Source of the DNA: Verrucomicrobium sp. GAS474
GTDB lineage: Bacteria > Verrucomicrobiota > Verrucomicrobiia > Methylacidiphilales > GAS474
Direction of reading: 5' to 3'
Length of the DNA stretch: 64,000 nucleotides
Assembly: GCF_900105685.1 (NCBI RefSeq)
Contig: NZ_LT629781.1
Location: forward strand, 3,332,611-3,396,610
This document shows positions 17,990 to 26,481 of the stretch, one piece after another. The notes under the pieces are model-generated. The model was not told the origin of the DNA. It searched no databases and was given only the letters and a program-made list of their open reading frames with translations. Numbering within the stretch: the first letter of the stretch is position 1; each line of letters starts with the position of its first letter. Both the position numbers and the translations under genes were made by a program.

Positions 17990-18367
17990 ATGGCGAAAAT
18001 TTTGATCATCGAGGACGAGGCCCCTTTCCGAACCGTCCTCGTCCGCGTTCTCCAGGAAAAAGGCCATACCGTGACCGAGGCCCCGGACGGCACCGATGCC
18101 CTCCGCCTCTGCCAGGCCCATGCCTTCGACCTCATGATCACCGACCTGATCATGCCGAACAAGGAAGGGATCGAGACGATCATCGAGGTCCGGAAGCACC
18201 TGCCCACCCTCCCCATCATCGCCATGTCGGGCGGAGGCCGCACCGGCCCCCACGACCTCCTCACCGCCGCCGCCGCCCTCGGTGCCCAAGCCACCATCAG
18301 CAAGCCCTTCCACATCCACGAGCTGATCGCCCTCGTCGAGACCCAGCTCGCGGCCTCGTTGAAGTGA
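17990..18367 (+). CDS. Single-domain response regulator (CheY-like)
   Basis: 125 aa receiver domain with no output domain. Acidic pocket Glu8-Asp9, phospho-acceptor Asp52 (MITDLIMP), switch Ser80 (IAMSG) and Lys105-Pro106 (ISKPF) are all present, so it should be phosphorylated by a histidine kinase. It could be a chemotaxis or a general stand-alone receiver; no kinase is in the window, although flagellar genes and a chemoreceptor are. Preceded by a 151-base AT-rich region (17839-17989) that probably carries its promoter, but I cannot assign -35 and -10 boxes confidently. Confidence 0.92.
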   Translation: MAKILIIEDEAPFRTVLVRVLQEKGHTVTEAPDGTDALRLCQAHAFDLMITDLIMPNKEGIETIIEVRKHLPTLPIIAMSGGGRTGPHDLLTAAAALGAQATISKPFHIHELIALVETQLAASLK

Positions 18368-18450
18368 AGGGGGATGCTCCTTCGGGACTTGAGATATCCC
18401 CCTGTATAGGTGGATGCAACCCGCACGTTTAAGACTCCAAAAGGTCAGAT

Positions 18451-18699
18451 ATGAAGAAACTATTTTTGATTACAGGAGGAGTGTTAGTCGTAGGCGCAGG
18501 CTATGGCATCCACCTAGCGTTGACTCTCTTTCCCATGATTTCCAAGATGCATAACCCAGACGCGCTCGCGAGCATTGCTCAGAAAATGACATTTGCTTTT
18601 GGGGCGTTGTCTTGTGCATTTGTTGTTGTCGGCTTGTTTTTGTTGGGAGCGGCATTTGCCTTGATTAGGAAAGCACAGAAGATCGCCGAGACTTCCTGA
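18451..18699 (+). CDS. Small two-helix membrane protein, unknown function
   Basis: 82 aa, two transmembrane helices (about 4-27 and 46-71) with a short loop and a positively charged C-terminus (RKAQKIAETS). A Shine-Dalgarno-like AAAGG precedes the ATG. Base composition and codon use are distinctly less GC-rich than in neighbouring genes, so it may be recently acquired or a fast-evolving gene. I do not recognise the family. Confidence 0.6.
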   Translation: MKKLFLITGGVLVVGAGYGIHLALTLFPMISKMHNPDALASIAQKMTFAFGALSCAFVVVGLFLLGAAFALIRKAQKIAETS

Positions 18700-18762
18700 C
18701 CAGGAGATACGCGTCCCAGTGCTGGCGGAGGCAGTCGATTTGAGGTAGCTTCTTACTCCACC

Positions 18763-20319
18763 ATGTCGGAGCCCGAGCCCCTCGACCCCCGCAGCCTCCT
18801 CGCGGAGACCGTGCGGAACCTCCCCCACAAGCCGGGCGTCTACCTCTTCAAGGACCGCCTCGACCGGATCATCTATGTCGGCAAGGCCCGCGACCTCCAT
18901 CGGCGCGTCAGCCAGTACTTCCATCCCTCCCGCCGGACCCTCGCCGAGCCGAAGACCCGCGCCCTCGTCGACGCCATCCGGGGGATGACCTTCCACGTCG
19001 TAAAGTCGGAGCCCGAAGCCCTCCTCCTCGAAGGCAAGCTGATCAAGGAATACCGCCCCCGCTACAACGTCAGCTTCCGGGACGACAAGCACTTCCTGAT
19101 GGTGAAGATCAACCTCACCGAGCCGTTCCCCCGCTTCCACCTCACCCGGACGAAGAAGGAGGACGGCGCACGCTATTTCGGCCCCTTCGCCCATTCCGGC
19201 TCCCTCCGCGCCTCGATGAACATGATCCAGCGGCAGTTCCACCTCCGCACCTGCTCCCCCCGCATCCCGGGGGAGATCGATCACAAGCACTGCCTCGACG
19301 ACGTCATCCGGAACTGCTCCGCCCCCTGCATCGGCCGGATCAGCCGCGAGGCCTACATGGAGACCGTCAACCAGGCGTGCGAGTTCCTCCAGGGCCGCTC
19401 CTCCGACACGATGGAGAAGATGGAGGCCGAGATGAAGAGCGCCGCCGACAAGCTCGACTTCGAGAAGGCCGCCCGCCTCCGCAACCTCCTCGACGACCTG
19501 CGGAAGACCACCTCCCCCACGAAGCGCTTCCTCCGCCCCTTCCAGGGAGAGAGCACCGTCGTCCCCCAGCGGGACATGGAGGAGCTGGCCAAGGCCCTCG
19601 GCCTCCCCGGCCCGCCCCGCCTCATGGAATGCTTCGACATCTCGAACATCTCGACCACCCACAAGGTCGCCTCGATGGTCTGCTTCCGGGAGGGCAAGTC
19701 CGACCGCTCCCTCTACCGGCGCTACCGGATCCAGAGCGTCGAGGGGCAGGACGACTTCGCGAGCATGGCCGAGGTCGTCCGCCGCCGCTACGGCCGCGTG
19801 CTGAAGGAGAACCTCCGCAAGCCCGACCTCATCGTCGTCGACGGCGGCCTCGGCCAGGTCGGCTCCGCGTGGACCGAGCTCCAGATCCTCGGCCTGAAGG
19901 AGATCCCCCTGATCGGCCTCGCGAAGCGGAACGAGGAAATCTATCGTCCCGGCACCTCCCTCCCCCTCGTCCTGCCGAAGTCCCACCCCGGCCTCCGCCT
20001 CCTCCAGCGGATCCGGGACGAGGCCCACCGCTTCGCCAACGGCTACCATCGCCTCCTCCTGAAACAGCGGATGACCGAGAGCCTCCTCGACGACTGCCCC
20101 GGCATCAGCACCTCCCGGAAAAAGGCCCTGCTCGCCCACTTCGGCTCGGTCGCCCGGATCAGGAAAGCCTCGACGGCCGAATTGGCCGAGGTCCCCGGCA
20201 TCAGCCAGCGCCTCGCCGTCGAGATCGTCGCCTTTTTCGAGCGCCTCGACGGCCGCCCCGTCGAGACCGCGCCCGACTACGAGGACTTTTCCGGGGAAAT
20301 CCGGGTCGACGAGGAGTAG
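18763..20319 (+). CDS. uvrC: Compact UvrC excinuclease subunit
   Basis: 518 aa, about 80-100 shorter than typical UvrC. UvrC makes both incisions in nucleotide excision repair with UvrA and UvrB. GIY-YIG nuclease at about 20-105 (PGVYLF, IIYVGKARDLHRRV), Cys cluster CSAPCIGR (185-192), UVR motif at about 224-250 for UvrB binding, RNase H-like nuclease with Asp292 (ECFDISN), Asp360 (VVDGG) and His422 (RDEAHRFA), and tandem HhH at about 445-490. The shortening lies between UVR and RNase H domains: only about 37 residues separate them. All catalytic residues remain, so it is probably active. Confidence 0.93.
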   Translation: MSEPEPLDPRSLLAETVRNLPHKPGVYLFKDRLDRIIYVGKARDLHRRVSQYFHPSRRTLAEPKTRALVDAIRGMTFHVVKSEPEALLLEGKLIKEYRPRYNVSFRDDKHFLMVKINLTEPFPRFHLTRTKKEDGARYFGPFAHSGSLRASMNMIQRQFHLRTCSPRIPGEIDHKHCLDDVIRNCSAPCIGRISREAYMETVNQACEFLQGRSSDTMEKMEAEMKSAADKLDFEKAARLRNLLDDLRKTTSPTKRFLRPFQGESTVVPQRDMEELAKALGLPGPPRLMECFDISNISTTHKVASMVCFREGKSDRSLYRRYRIQSVEGQDDFASMAEVVRRRYGRVLKENLRKPDLIVVDGGLGQVGSAWTELQILGLKEIPLIGLAKRNEEIYRPGTSLPLVLPKSHPGLRLLQRIRDEAHRFANGYHRLLLKQRMTESLLDDCPGISTSRKKALLAHFGSVARIRKASTAELAEVPGISQRLAVEIVAFFERLDGRPVETAPDYEDFSGEIRVDEE

Positions 20320-20330
20320 CCCGCCCGGGC

Positions 20331-22019
20331 CTACGATTCGCCGACGAAGGCCGTCTTCGATCGCACCTTGGAAACCGTCACCGTCCGTTCCGGCGGGAGC
20401 GGGATCGCCCCTGCGGTCGTCCGGCTCAGCGGCCGGTGGCGCGCCCCCTCCTCGTGCCAGACCTCCCCGGCCTCGGGGCCGCGCGCGTGGCCCCGATCCT
20501 CCACCTCGCCCGCCTCCCGCCCCACGAGGCTCAGGAGCATCGTGATCGAGCGGCGCAATTCGGTCGTCTGCTGGTTCAGCTCCTCGGAGGCGCTCGCCGT
20601 CTCCTCGGAGGCCGCCGCGTTCGCCTGCGTCACCCGATCGATCTGCTGCACCGCCGTCGTGATCTGCTGGACGCCGCCGTTCTGCTCCTTGGAAGCCATG
20701 GCGACGGAAGAGACCAGCGTGTCGACCTGCCGCACCTTCTCGACGATCTCGCCGAGGCTCTGCTCGACCGCCGCCGATTTCTTCCCGATCTCGGCGACCC
20801 GGGCGGCGACCCGCTCGTTCGCCTCGACGCCCCGGGCGCTCTGCGCCGCCGACGCCTCGATGAGGCGCGAAGTCTCCTTCGCCGCCTCGGCGCTCCGCTG
20901 CGCCAGCGCCCGCACCTCCTCGGCGACGACGGCGAACCCCGCGCCCGCCTCCCCGGCCCGCGCCGCCTCGACGGCGGCGTTCAGGGCGAGGATATTCGTC
21001 TGGAACGCGATCTCGTCGATGGCTTTCAAAATCTTCGAGACGTCGTCGCTCGACTGCTTGATCCCCCGGATCGCGTCGGCCATCTCGCCGACGGCCCCGA
21101 CGATCCCCTCCGTCGCCCCCCGCATCTCGCGGGTGCGAAGGACGCCCGTCTCCGCCGCCTGCCGGGTCTCCCCGGCCAGCGTCTGCGCGTGATCGGCGCT
21201 CTCGGCATTCTTCTGCGTCATGCTCGAGATCTCCTCCAGGCTGGCGCTCGTCTCCTCCAGGCTCGCCGCCTGCTCGCTCGACCCCGTGGCCAGGATCTGG
21301 CTGCTCCCGGCGACCTGTTCCGCCGCGCCTCCGACCTGCTCGGAGCTTTGCCCCAGCAGGGAGCCGATCGCGTTCAGCTGCCGGTTGACGTCCCGGATGA
21401 TGAACCACCCGGTCCCCAGCGCCAGGAGAAAGGCCGTCGCCACCCCCGCCACCGTCGCCTGGACGGCGAAGGTTCCCTCCTCGTTGCTCTCCTTCGCGAC
21501 GGCACGCATGTGCTCCTTGTTGAAATTGGCCTCGTCGGCGAGGGCCTGGAGCATCGCGTTGTAGGTCGTCCGCATCGCGTCCTTCGAGAGATGCTGGGCT
21601 TCCTTCAGCTGGCCGCCGAGGGACATCGTCCGGATCACGGCGAGGGCGGCGAGGTACTTATCCCGCGCGTCGAGGGTCGCCTGATAAAGGGCGGTTTCCT
21701 GGGGATCGACCAGTTTCTTGTAGTCGACGAGGATCGTCGCGAACTGGTCGACCTGCTTCACGATGTCCGATTCCTTCTGCTGCGCCTCCTCGGGCGTCTC
21801 GGCCATCATCATCCGCAGCACGGAACGCTGGATCTCCGAGGCCTTGATCTGCCCCTCGACGAGCTTCTCGACCGAGGGATACCAATTGAGGGCGACGTCG
21901 CCCGCGCCCTTCTTGAGGGAAAGGAAATGGAACACGGCGAAGAGGCCCAGCGCCAACGTAAGGGTGATCAACACACCAAAGCCGAGTGTCACCCGGGCCC
22001 GAATCGTCCAGTTTTTCAT
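20331..22019 (-). CDS. Methyl-accepting chemotaxis protein
   Basis: 562 aa. Transmembrane helices at about 10-32 and 190-212 flank a periplasmic four-helix-bundle-type sensor domain (about 35-188). The cytoplasmic signalling hairpin has the conserved tip [20 protein letters not shown] followed by [20 protein letters not shown], which binds CheA and CheW. Almost no HAMP domain is present: the coiled signalling domain starts within about 30 residues of helix 2. The C-terminal tail is long, charged and lacks a CheR-tethering pentapeptide. Ends 12 bases from the convergent uvrC stop. Ligand unknown; fits with the flagellar genes. Confidence 0.93.
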   Translation of the reverse strand: MKNWTIRARVTLGFGVLITLTLALGLFAVFHFLSLKKGAGDVALNWYPSVEKLVEGQIKASEIQRSVLRMMMAETPEEAQQKESDIVKQVDQFATILVDYKKLVDPQETALYQATLDARDKYLAALAVIRTMSLGGQLKEAQHLSKDAMRTTYNAMLQALADEANFNKEHMRAVAKESNEEGTFAVQATVAGVATAFLLALGTGWFIIRDVNRQLNAIGSLLGQSSEQVGGAAEQVAGSSQILATGSSEQAASLEETSASLEEISSMTQKNAESADHAQTLAGETRQAAETGVLRTREMRGATEGIVGAVGEMADAIRGIKQSSDDVSKILKAIDEIAFQTNILALNAAVEAARAGEAGAGFAVVAEEVRALAQRSAEAAKETSRLIEASAAQSARGVEANERVAARVAEIGKKSAAVEQSLGEIVEKVRQVDTLVSSVAMASKEQNGGVQQITTAVQQIDRVTQANAAASEETASASEELNQQTTELRRSITMLLSLVGREAGEVEDRGHARGPEAGEVWHEEGARHRPLSRTTAGAIPLPPERTVTVSKVRSKTAFVGES

Positions 22020-22483
22020 AGTGGACTCAAACTACGGGGAGGGAGGAAGGAGGGGTATCGGACGGGGCGGTTTTCGGTTGTAGGATGGAGGCGGACAAAT
22101 TGGAGAACGGAAATGCTTGGAGGAGACCAAGGCGACTTGCTATTTCGTGGAGCTTTTTCCAGGAGGTACGCTTCCCTGGATGCCGTGGGAGTGGGGCGGC
22201 CCTTCGGGGCTGGCGCGGTCGACCCTGTACAGCTGGAGGCGATCCGCTTTATAGCCCAAGAGGGGCTTCGCCCCTCCTCGAACCTCCCCTTCGGAGGGCC
22301 TGATCTAGGCGGACGCGCTTGGGCGGCGCCTTGTCTCCAAACTGTTTTAAAATCGGCTGCTTCCTGGAGCGCCCGAGGGTACGCACTATAGGGAGAGACG
22401 GGGCCAATACGCCCAGACTTCTATCGGGAGAGGAACGCTTGGGATGACTTGCGCGTCTTCGCACTCGCGGAGCCGAAGGCGGC
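22020..22483. other. 464-base gene-free stretch with three GC hairpins
   Basis: No supportable gene. Between 22199 and 22298 there are three consecutive short stem-loops: GCCC-TTCG-GGGC (22199-22210, a cUUCGg tetraloop), GAGGGGC / GCCCCTC (22260-22276, loop TTC) and CCTCC / GGAGG (22283-22297). The layout differs from the element at 12654 and 41521 and the loops are not shared. A 90-codon minus-strand frame (22249-22521) crosses it but overlaps ftsK and lacks normal codon bias. The region must include the chemoreceptor promoter; it may be a decayed repeat or an unrecognised RNA. Confidence 0.5.
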
Positions 22484-25069
22484 CTAGCCCCCGAAGAGGA
22501 CGCCCGGGTCGTACTGATCAAGATCGACCAGAATTTCCCGCGGCTTGGCTCCGTTTTCGGGGCCGAGGATGCCGTGGCGTTCGAGGAAGTCGACGACCCA
22601 GGCCGCCCGGTTGTATCCGAGCCGGAGACGCCGCTGGAGCATCGAGGTGCTCGCCCGCTTCTCCTCCCGGATGACGTCGAGGCAATCGACGATGAGTTCC
22701 TTGTCCTCGTCGGCGATCTCCTCGTCGGTCGCGCCCTGGGGGTTGAGCTTCTTGTGGATCTCGGCCTCGAAGCGGGCCCCGGCCTGCTTCGCCGTGAACT
22801 CGACGACGGTCTTCACCTCGTCGTCGGTGACGAAGGCCCCCTGCCCGCGCATCGTCTTCCCGGAGCCGGGCGCGAGGTAGAGCATGTCGCCCTTGCCCAG
22901 GAGGTTCTCCGCGCCGTTCTCGTCGAGGATGACGCGGGAGTCGAGCGAGCTCGGCACCTGGAAGGCGACGCGGGAGGGGATGTTCGTCTTGATGAGGCTG
23001 GTGATGACCTCGCGTCGCGGCGTCTGCGTCGCGACGATCAAATGGATCCCCGCGGCACGCGCCTTCTGGCAGAGGCGGACGATGGCGGTCTCGACGTCGG
23101 CCCCGGTCGTCTGCATGAGGTCGGCCAACTCGTCGATGATGATGACGAGGTAGGGGAGCTTTTCGGGGATCACGTCGTCGGGATCGGGCCGGAGATGCTT
23201 CGGGATCTCGGCGGGGAGCTTCACCCCGTCGGCGTCGCCGCCCTCGGCCCCGGCCAGGAGGTCGAGCTGCTCGGGCTCGTCCTGCTTCCGCTTCGACTCG
23301 ATCTCGGCCTTTTCCTTGTCCTTCGGGCGGGCGTTGAAGGCGGCGATGTTCCGGACGCCGGTCATCGCCAGCATCTTGTACCGCTTCTCCATCTCCTTCA
23401 CCGCCCAGTTCAGGGCGACGAGGACCTTCTTCGGATCGACGACGACGGGGACGACGAGGTGGGGGATGTCGTTGTAGACCTGCATTTCGACCTGCTTCGG
23501 ATCGACGAGGATGAGGCGGAGGTCGGCAGGGCTGAACTTGTAGAGGAGGCTGAGGAGGATCGAATTGATGCAGACCGATTTGCCCGAGCCCGTCGTCCCC
23601 GCGATGAGGAGGTGGGGCATCTCCGCGAGGTCGGCGACCAGCGTCTCCCCGTAGACCCCCTTGCCGAGGGCGAGCGGGATGCGCGACTTCGCCGAGGTCC
23701 ACTCGGGCGTCTCGAAGAGGTCGCGGAGGACGATGGGGACCTTCGAGGTGTTCGGGATCTCGATGCCGACACTGTCCTTGCCGGGGATCGGGGCGAGGAT
23801 GTTGATCCGCTCCGCCTTCATCGCGCGGGCGAGGTCGCGCTGGAGGGTCACGATCCGGTCGACGCGGACGCCGACGGCGGGATAGACCTCGTAGCGGGTG
23901 ATCGTCGCCCCCTTCGTGATGTCGCCGCGCGTCACCTCGATGCCGAAGGTCGAAAGGGTGAAGACGAGGAGCTCCGCATTGGCGACCAGCTCCGCCTCGC
24001 TCGTCGGGACGTGGCGGCTGACATCGGCCTTCTTCAGGAGGGCGAGCGGCGGCAGGAGGTAGTCGTCATACCCGCCGACGGCGGAGAGGCCGGAGAGATT
24101 CGCCGGGGCGTGCGAGGAGGAAACCGGCGCGGGCTTCCGCTCCCGGACTTCGGGAGCCTTGGCGGGAATCACCGCCTCGATTTCCTCGGGCTCCCTCACT
24201 TCTTTGGCCTCTTCCTTCTTCGCCACGGGGAGCGGCTCGACCGGCGGGGGGACCTCCGCCTTTACCGCCGCGTCGATGATCCGGGGCGGGGGGAGCGGGA
24301 CGGCGGGCGCCTCTTCCTCGTCGAGGGCCGGAATCGGCATGACCTGCGGGACCGGAGTGGGCCTCGGCACCGAGGCCGCCGCCTGCTTCGCGAGGGTCTT
24401 TTCGAGGATCTTCTGTTCCCGGCCCAGCTTCCGCTTCGCCACCTCGATCTGGCCGACGGCCCCCTGCTTCTCCAGGCGGCTGTCCTGCCATTCCTGGATC
24501 TGATCGGCCAGCCAGTTCCAGCACCGGGCGACGAGCTCGACCGGGCCGAGGCGGTAGAGGAAGAAGAGGGCCGTCAACATCAGCGAGCTCAGGAGGATCG
24601 TCGCCCCCGTCACCCCGGCCACCTTCTGCAGGAAAAGACTGATCCACCGGCCCAGAAACCCGCCGACGCTGTCGGCGATGCCGATCTTCCGCTGCCAGAC
24701 CTCGCCGAAGAAATGCTGGAGGTCGAGGAGGGCCGAGGTCGTCAGGAGGAAAAGGAGGGCCCAGAGAGCCGCCTGCCCCCAGGCCGTCTCCTTTTTCACG
24801 AAGAACGAGATCGCCGCCACCAGGAAAAGGAACGGCACCAGATGGGCCGCCATCCCGAAGCACCAGAACAGAATGAACGACCAGACCGCCCCGATCCAGC
24901 CGATGGCGTTGCCGATCTGCTCGTTGGAGTGGGAAAGATTGAAGCCGAGGTCGCCCGCGTCGTAGTTCACCAGGCTCAGGAAGGTCAAAATCGTCACCAA
25001 CGAAAAGACCCCGCCCCAGACTTCCGAATAGACATGCCCCTGCTTCTGTTTGGTGACCGTTTTTGCCAT
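22484..25069 (-). CDS. ftsK: DNA translocase FtsK/SpoIIIE
   Basis: 861 aa. Septum-anchored ATPase that pumps DNA and helps dimer resolution at division. Four or five N-terminal membrane helices (about 20-175), a Pro/Glu/Lys-rich linker (about 200-330), then the motor: Walker A GTTGSGKS (491-498), LVDPKQVEM (521-529), Walker B LVIIIDELADLM (641-652), and a winged-helix gamma domain near the end (STSMLQRRLRLGYNRAAWVV). A charged insertion of about 55 residues (580-635) precedes Walker B. Start: ATG at 25069 chosen; a TTG at 25114 would add 15 residues. Confidence 0.95.
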   Translation of the reverse strand: MAKTVTKQKQGHVYSEVWGGVFSLVTILTFLSLVNYDAGDLGFNLSHSNEQIGNAIGWIGAVWSFILFWCFGMAAHLVPFLFLVAAISFFVKKETAWGQAALWALLFLLTTSALLDLQHFFGEVWQRKIGIADSVGGFLGRWISLFLQKVAGVTGATILLSSLMLTALFFLYRLGPVELVARCWNWLADQIQEWQDSRLEKQGAVGQIEVAKRKLGREQKILEKTLAKQAAASVPRPTPVPQVMPIPALDEEEAPAVPLPPPRIIDAAVKAEVPPPVEPLPVAKKEEAKEVREPEEIEAVIPAKAPEVRERKPAPVSSSHAPANLSGLSAVGGYDDYLLPPLALLKKADVSRHVPTSEAELVANAELLVFTLSTFGIEVTRGDITKGATITRYEVYPAVGVRVDRIVTLQRDLARAMKAERINILAPIPGKDSVGIEIPNTSKVPIVLRDLFETPEWTSAKSRIPLALGKGVYGETLVADLAEMPHLLIAGTTGSGKSVCINSILLSLLYKFSPADLRLILVDPKQVEMQVYNDIPHLVVPVVVDPKKVLVALNWAVKEMEKRYKMLAMTGVRNIAAFNARPKDKEKAEIESKRKQDEPEQLDLLAGAEGGDADGVKLPAEIPKHLRPDPDDVIPEKLPYLVIIIDELADLMQTTGADVETAIVRLCQKARAAGIHLIVATQTPRREVITSLIKTNIPSRVAFQVPSSLDSRVILDENGAENLLGKGDMLYLAPGSGKTMRGQGAFVTDDEVKTVVEFTAKQAGARFEAEIHKKLNPQGATDEEIADEDKELIVDCLDVIREEKRASTSMLQRRLRLGYNRAAWVVDFLERHGILGPENGAKPREILVDLDQYDPGVLFGG

Positions 25070-25170
25070 GGACTTTGAGGCTGGGAGTATCGGCTCCCCG
25101 GCCCCTCCTTTCAATCCCGAATAGAAATTTTATGCGTAAGAAATAAAAATCACTCGAAACAATCGAACGG

Positions 25171-25199
25171 TTGACGCTTTCCCCCCATTGGTTAATGAT
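25171..25199 (+). promoter_or_regulatory. Candidate promoter of the STAS gene
   Basis: TTGACG at 25171-25176 and an AT-rich -10 region (TAATGA, 25193-25198, or AATGAT one base later) spaced 16-17 bases. Transcription would start at about 25205, next to the likely GTG start, implying a leaderless or nearly leaderless mRNA. Confidence 0.4.
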
Positions 25200-25205
25200 A
25201 AGCGG

Positions 25206-25712
25206 GTGGAAAAGTCGACTGTGCAGGTAGCCCGCAACGGGGACCTGGTTTATATCCAAGTGATCGGGCGGGGTTCGTTTCAAAATGCCTCCCATGTGAA
25301 GCATTTCTCCGAAGAAGTGCTCAAAAACGGTGCCAAAGAGATCGTCATCGATCTCAAGGAATGCACCTATCTCGATAGCACCTTCCTCGGGACCCTGGCC
25401 GGAATCGGCATCAAGCTCCGCGCCGCGACCGCCGAGGCCTCGACCCTCCAGCTCCTGAACGCCACGGCCCGGAACACCGAGCTGATCCAGAACCTCGGCC
25501 TCGACCGCCTCTTCCGCTTCGAGACCTCCGCCCCCGTCCCCGCCCCCGAGACGACCGAGAAGCTCGACGGCACCGCCGCCGGCAAAGTCGAGACCGGCGA
25601 GACGATGCTCGAAGCCCACGAGACCCTCATGCAGTGGGACGCCCGGAACGTGGCGAAGTTCAAGGACGTCGTCGCCTACCTGAAGGAAGACCTCGGCCAG
25701 ACGGTCGATTAG
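25206..25712 (+). CDS. STAS-domain protein (anti-sigma factor antagonist-like)
   Basis: 168 aa from GTG; TTG at 25188 or GTG at 25221 are alternatives. STAS domain at about 5-105 with the signature VIDLKECTYLDSTFLGTLAG, where the Ser of DST is the usual phosphorylated residue. The N-terminal part (GDLVYIQVIGRGSFQNASHV) matches the first strands of the fold. The C-terminal extension (about 105-168) ends in a helix-rich segment of unknown role. Such proteins switch partners with anti-sigma kinases; none is present here. Divergent from ftsK. Confidence 0.85.
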   Translation: MEKSTVQVARNGDLVYIQVIGRGSFQNASHVKHFSEEVLKNGAKEIVIDLKECTYLDSTFLGTLAGIGIKLRAATAEASTLQLLNATARNTELIQNLGLDRLFRFETSAPVPAPETTEKLDGTAAGKVETGETMLEAHETLMQWDARNVAKFKDVVAYLKEDLGQTVD

Positions 25713-25761
25713 GCCCCCCCCTTTCGGGCCCTTCCTTTTCCCAAGCAGCCGGAAGACCGGA

Positions 25762-25795
25762 AAACGGGATGACCGCCCGTTTCCGTTTTCCCTTT
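25762..25795 (+). terminator. Possible terminator after the STAS gene
   Basis: Stem AAACGGG (25762-25768) / CCCGTTT (25776-25782) with a 7-base loop, followed by CCGTTTTCCCTTT. The T tract is interrupted, so termination strength is doubtful. It separates the STAS gene from grpE. Confidence 0.4.
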
Positions 25796-25859
25796 ATCTC
25801 CATTTTTTCACTTTCCTAGAGATCAGAACCGACGTAACGAATCTAAAGAGCACCCGACC

Positions 25860-26435
25860 ATGAGCGAAGAAGTACAGAAAGAAGAGATCCCCGCCTCCCC
25901 TGCCGCCGAGGCGTCCGAGACCCCCGTCGACCTCGCCGCCGAACTGGCCAAGCAGACCGCCAAGGTCGCCGAGCTCCAGGACAAGCTCGTCCGCACCATG
26001 GCGGAATGGGACAACGCCCGGAAGCGGATCGCGAAGGAAAAGGAGGAGGCCATCCGCTTCGCCAACGAGGCCCTCCTGGAGACCCTCATCCCCGTCGTCG
26101 ACAACTTCGAGCTCGGCATGCTCGCCGCCGCGAACGCCGCCGACGCGAAGGCCATCTCCGTCGGCCTCCAGATGGTCCTCGGCCAGATGCAGAATTTCCT
26201 GAAGGAATCGGGCCTCGAGGCGATCGACGCCGAGGGGAAGCCCTTCGACCCCCACCGCCACGAGGCGATCGGCCACGAGCACTCGGAGACCGTCGCCGAA
26301 GGCTCCGTCGTCACCCAGCGCCGCAAGGGCTACCTCCTGAAGGGGAAGCTCCTCCGCCCCTCCATGGTCACCGTTTCCGAGGGCAAGCCCGAGAAATCGG
26401 ACAAGAAAGAGAAGGCGAAGTCCGAGGCCAAGTAA
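25860..26435 (+). CDS. grpE: Nucleotide exchange factor GrpE
   Basis: 191 aa. Releases ADP from DnaK in the Hsp70 cycle. Acidic/Ala-rich N-terminus, a long coiled coil (about 25-75) with the conserved [20 protein letters not shown], then [14 protein letters not shown] and the beta-domain signature [20 protein letters not shown] and [17 protein letters not shown] Lys/Glu-rich tail of about 20 residues follows. dnaJ starts 46 bases downstream. No HrcA-type CIRCE inverted repeat was seen upstream. Confidence 0.96.
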   Translation: MSEEVQKEEIPASPAAEASETPVDLAAELAKQTAKVAELQDKLVRTMAEWDNARKRIAKEKEEAIRFANEALLETLIPVVDNFELGMLAAANAADAKAISVGLQMVLGQMQNFLKESGLEAIDAEGKPFDPHRHEAIGHEHSETVAEGSVVTQRRKGYLLKGKLLRPSMVTVSEGKPEKSDKKEKAKSEAK

Positions 26436-26481
26436 GGCAGACCCCGTCCGACTCAGCTTTCCTCCCCTTCCCCCACCTCCC

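Noticed and set aside
22249..22521. 90-codon minus-strand open frame beside ftsK
   Set aside because: Overlaps the 3' end of ftsK out of frame, is Arg/Ser/Pro-rich and crosses hairpins; no sign of coding selection.
25860..25880. CIRCE/HrcA operator upstream of grpE
   Set aside because: No inverted repeat of the TTAGCACTC type was found in 25713-25859.
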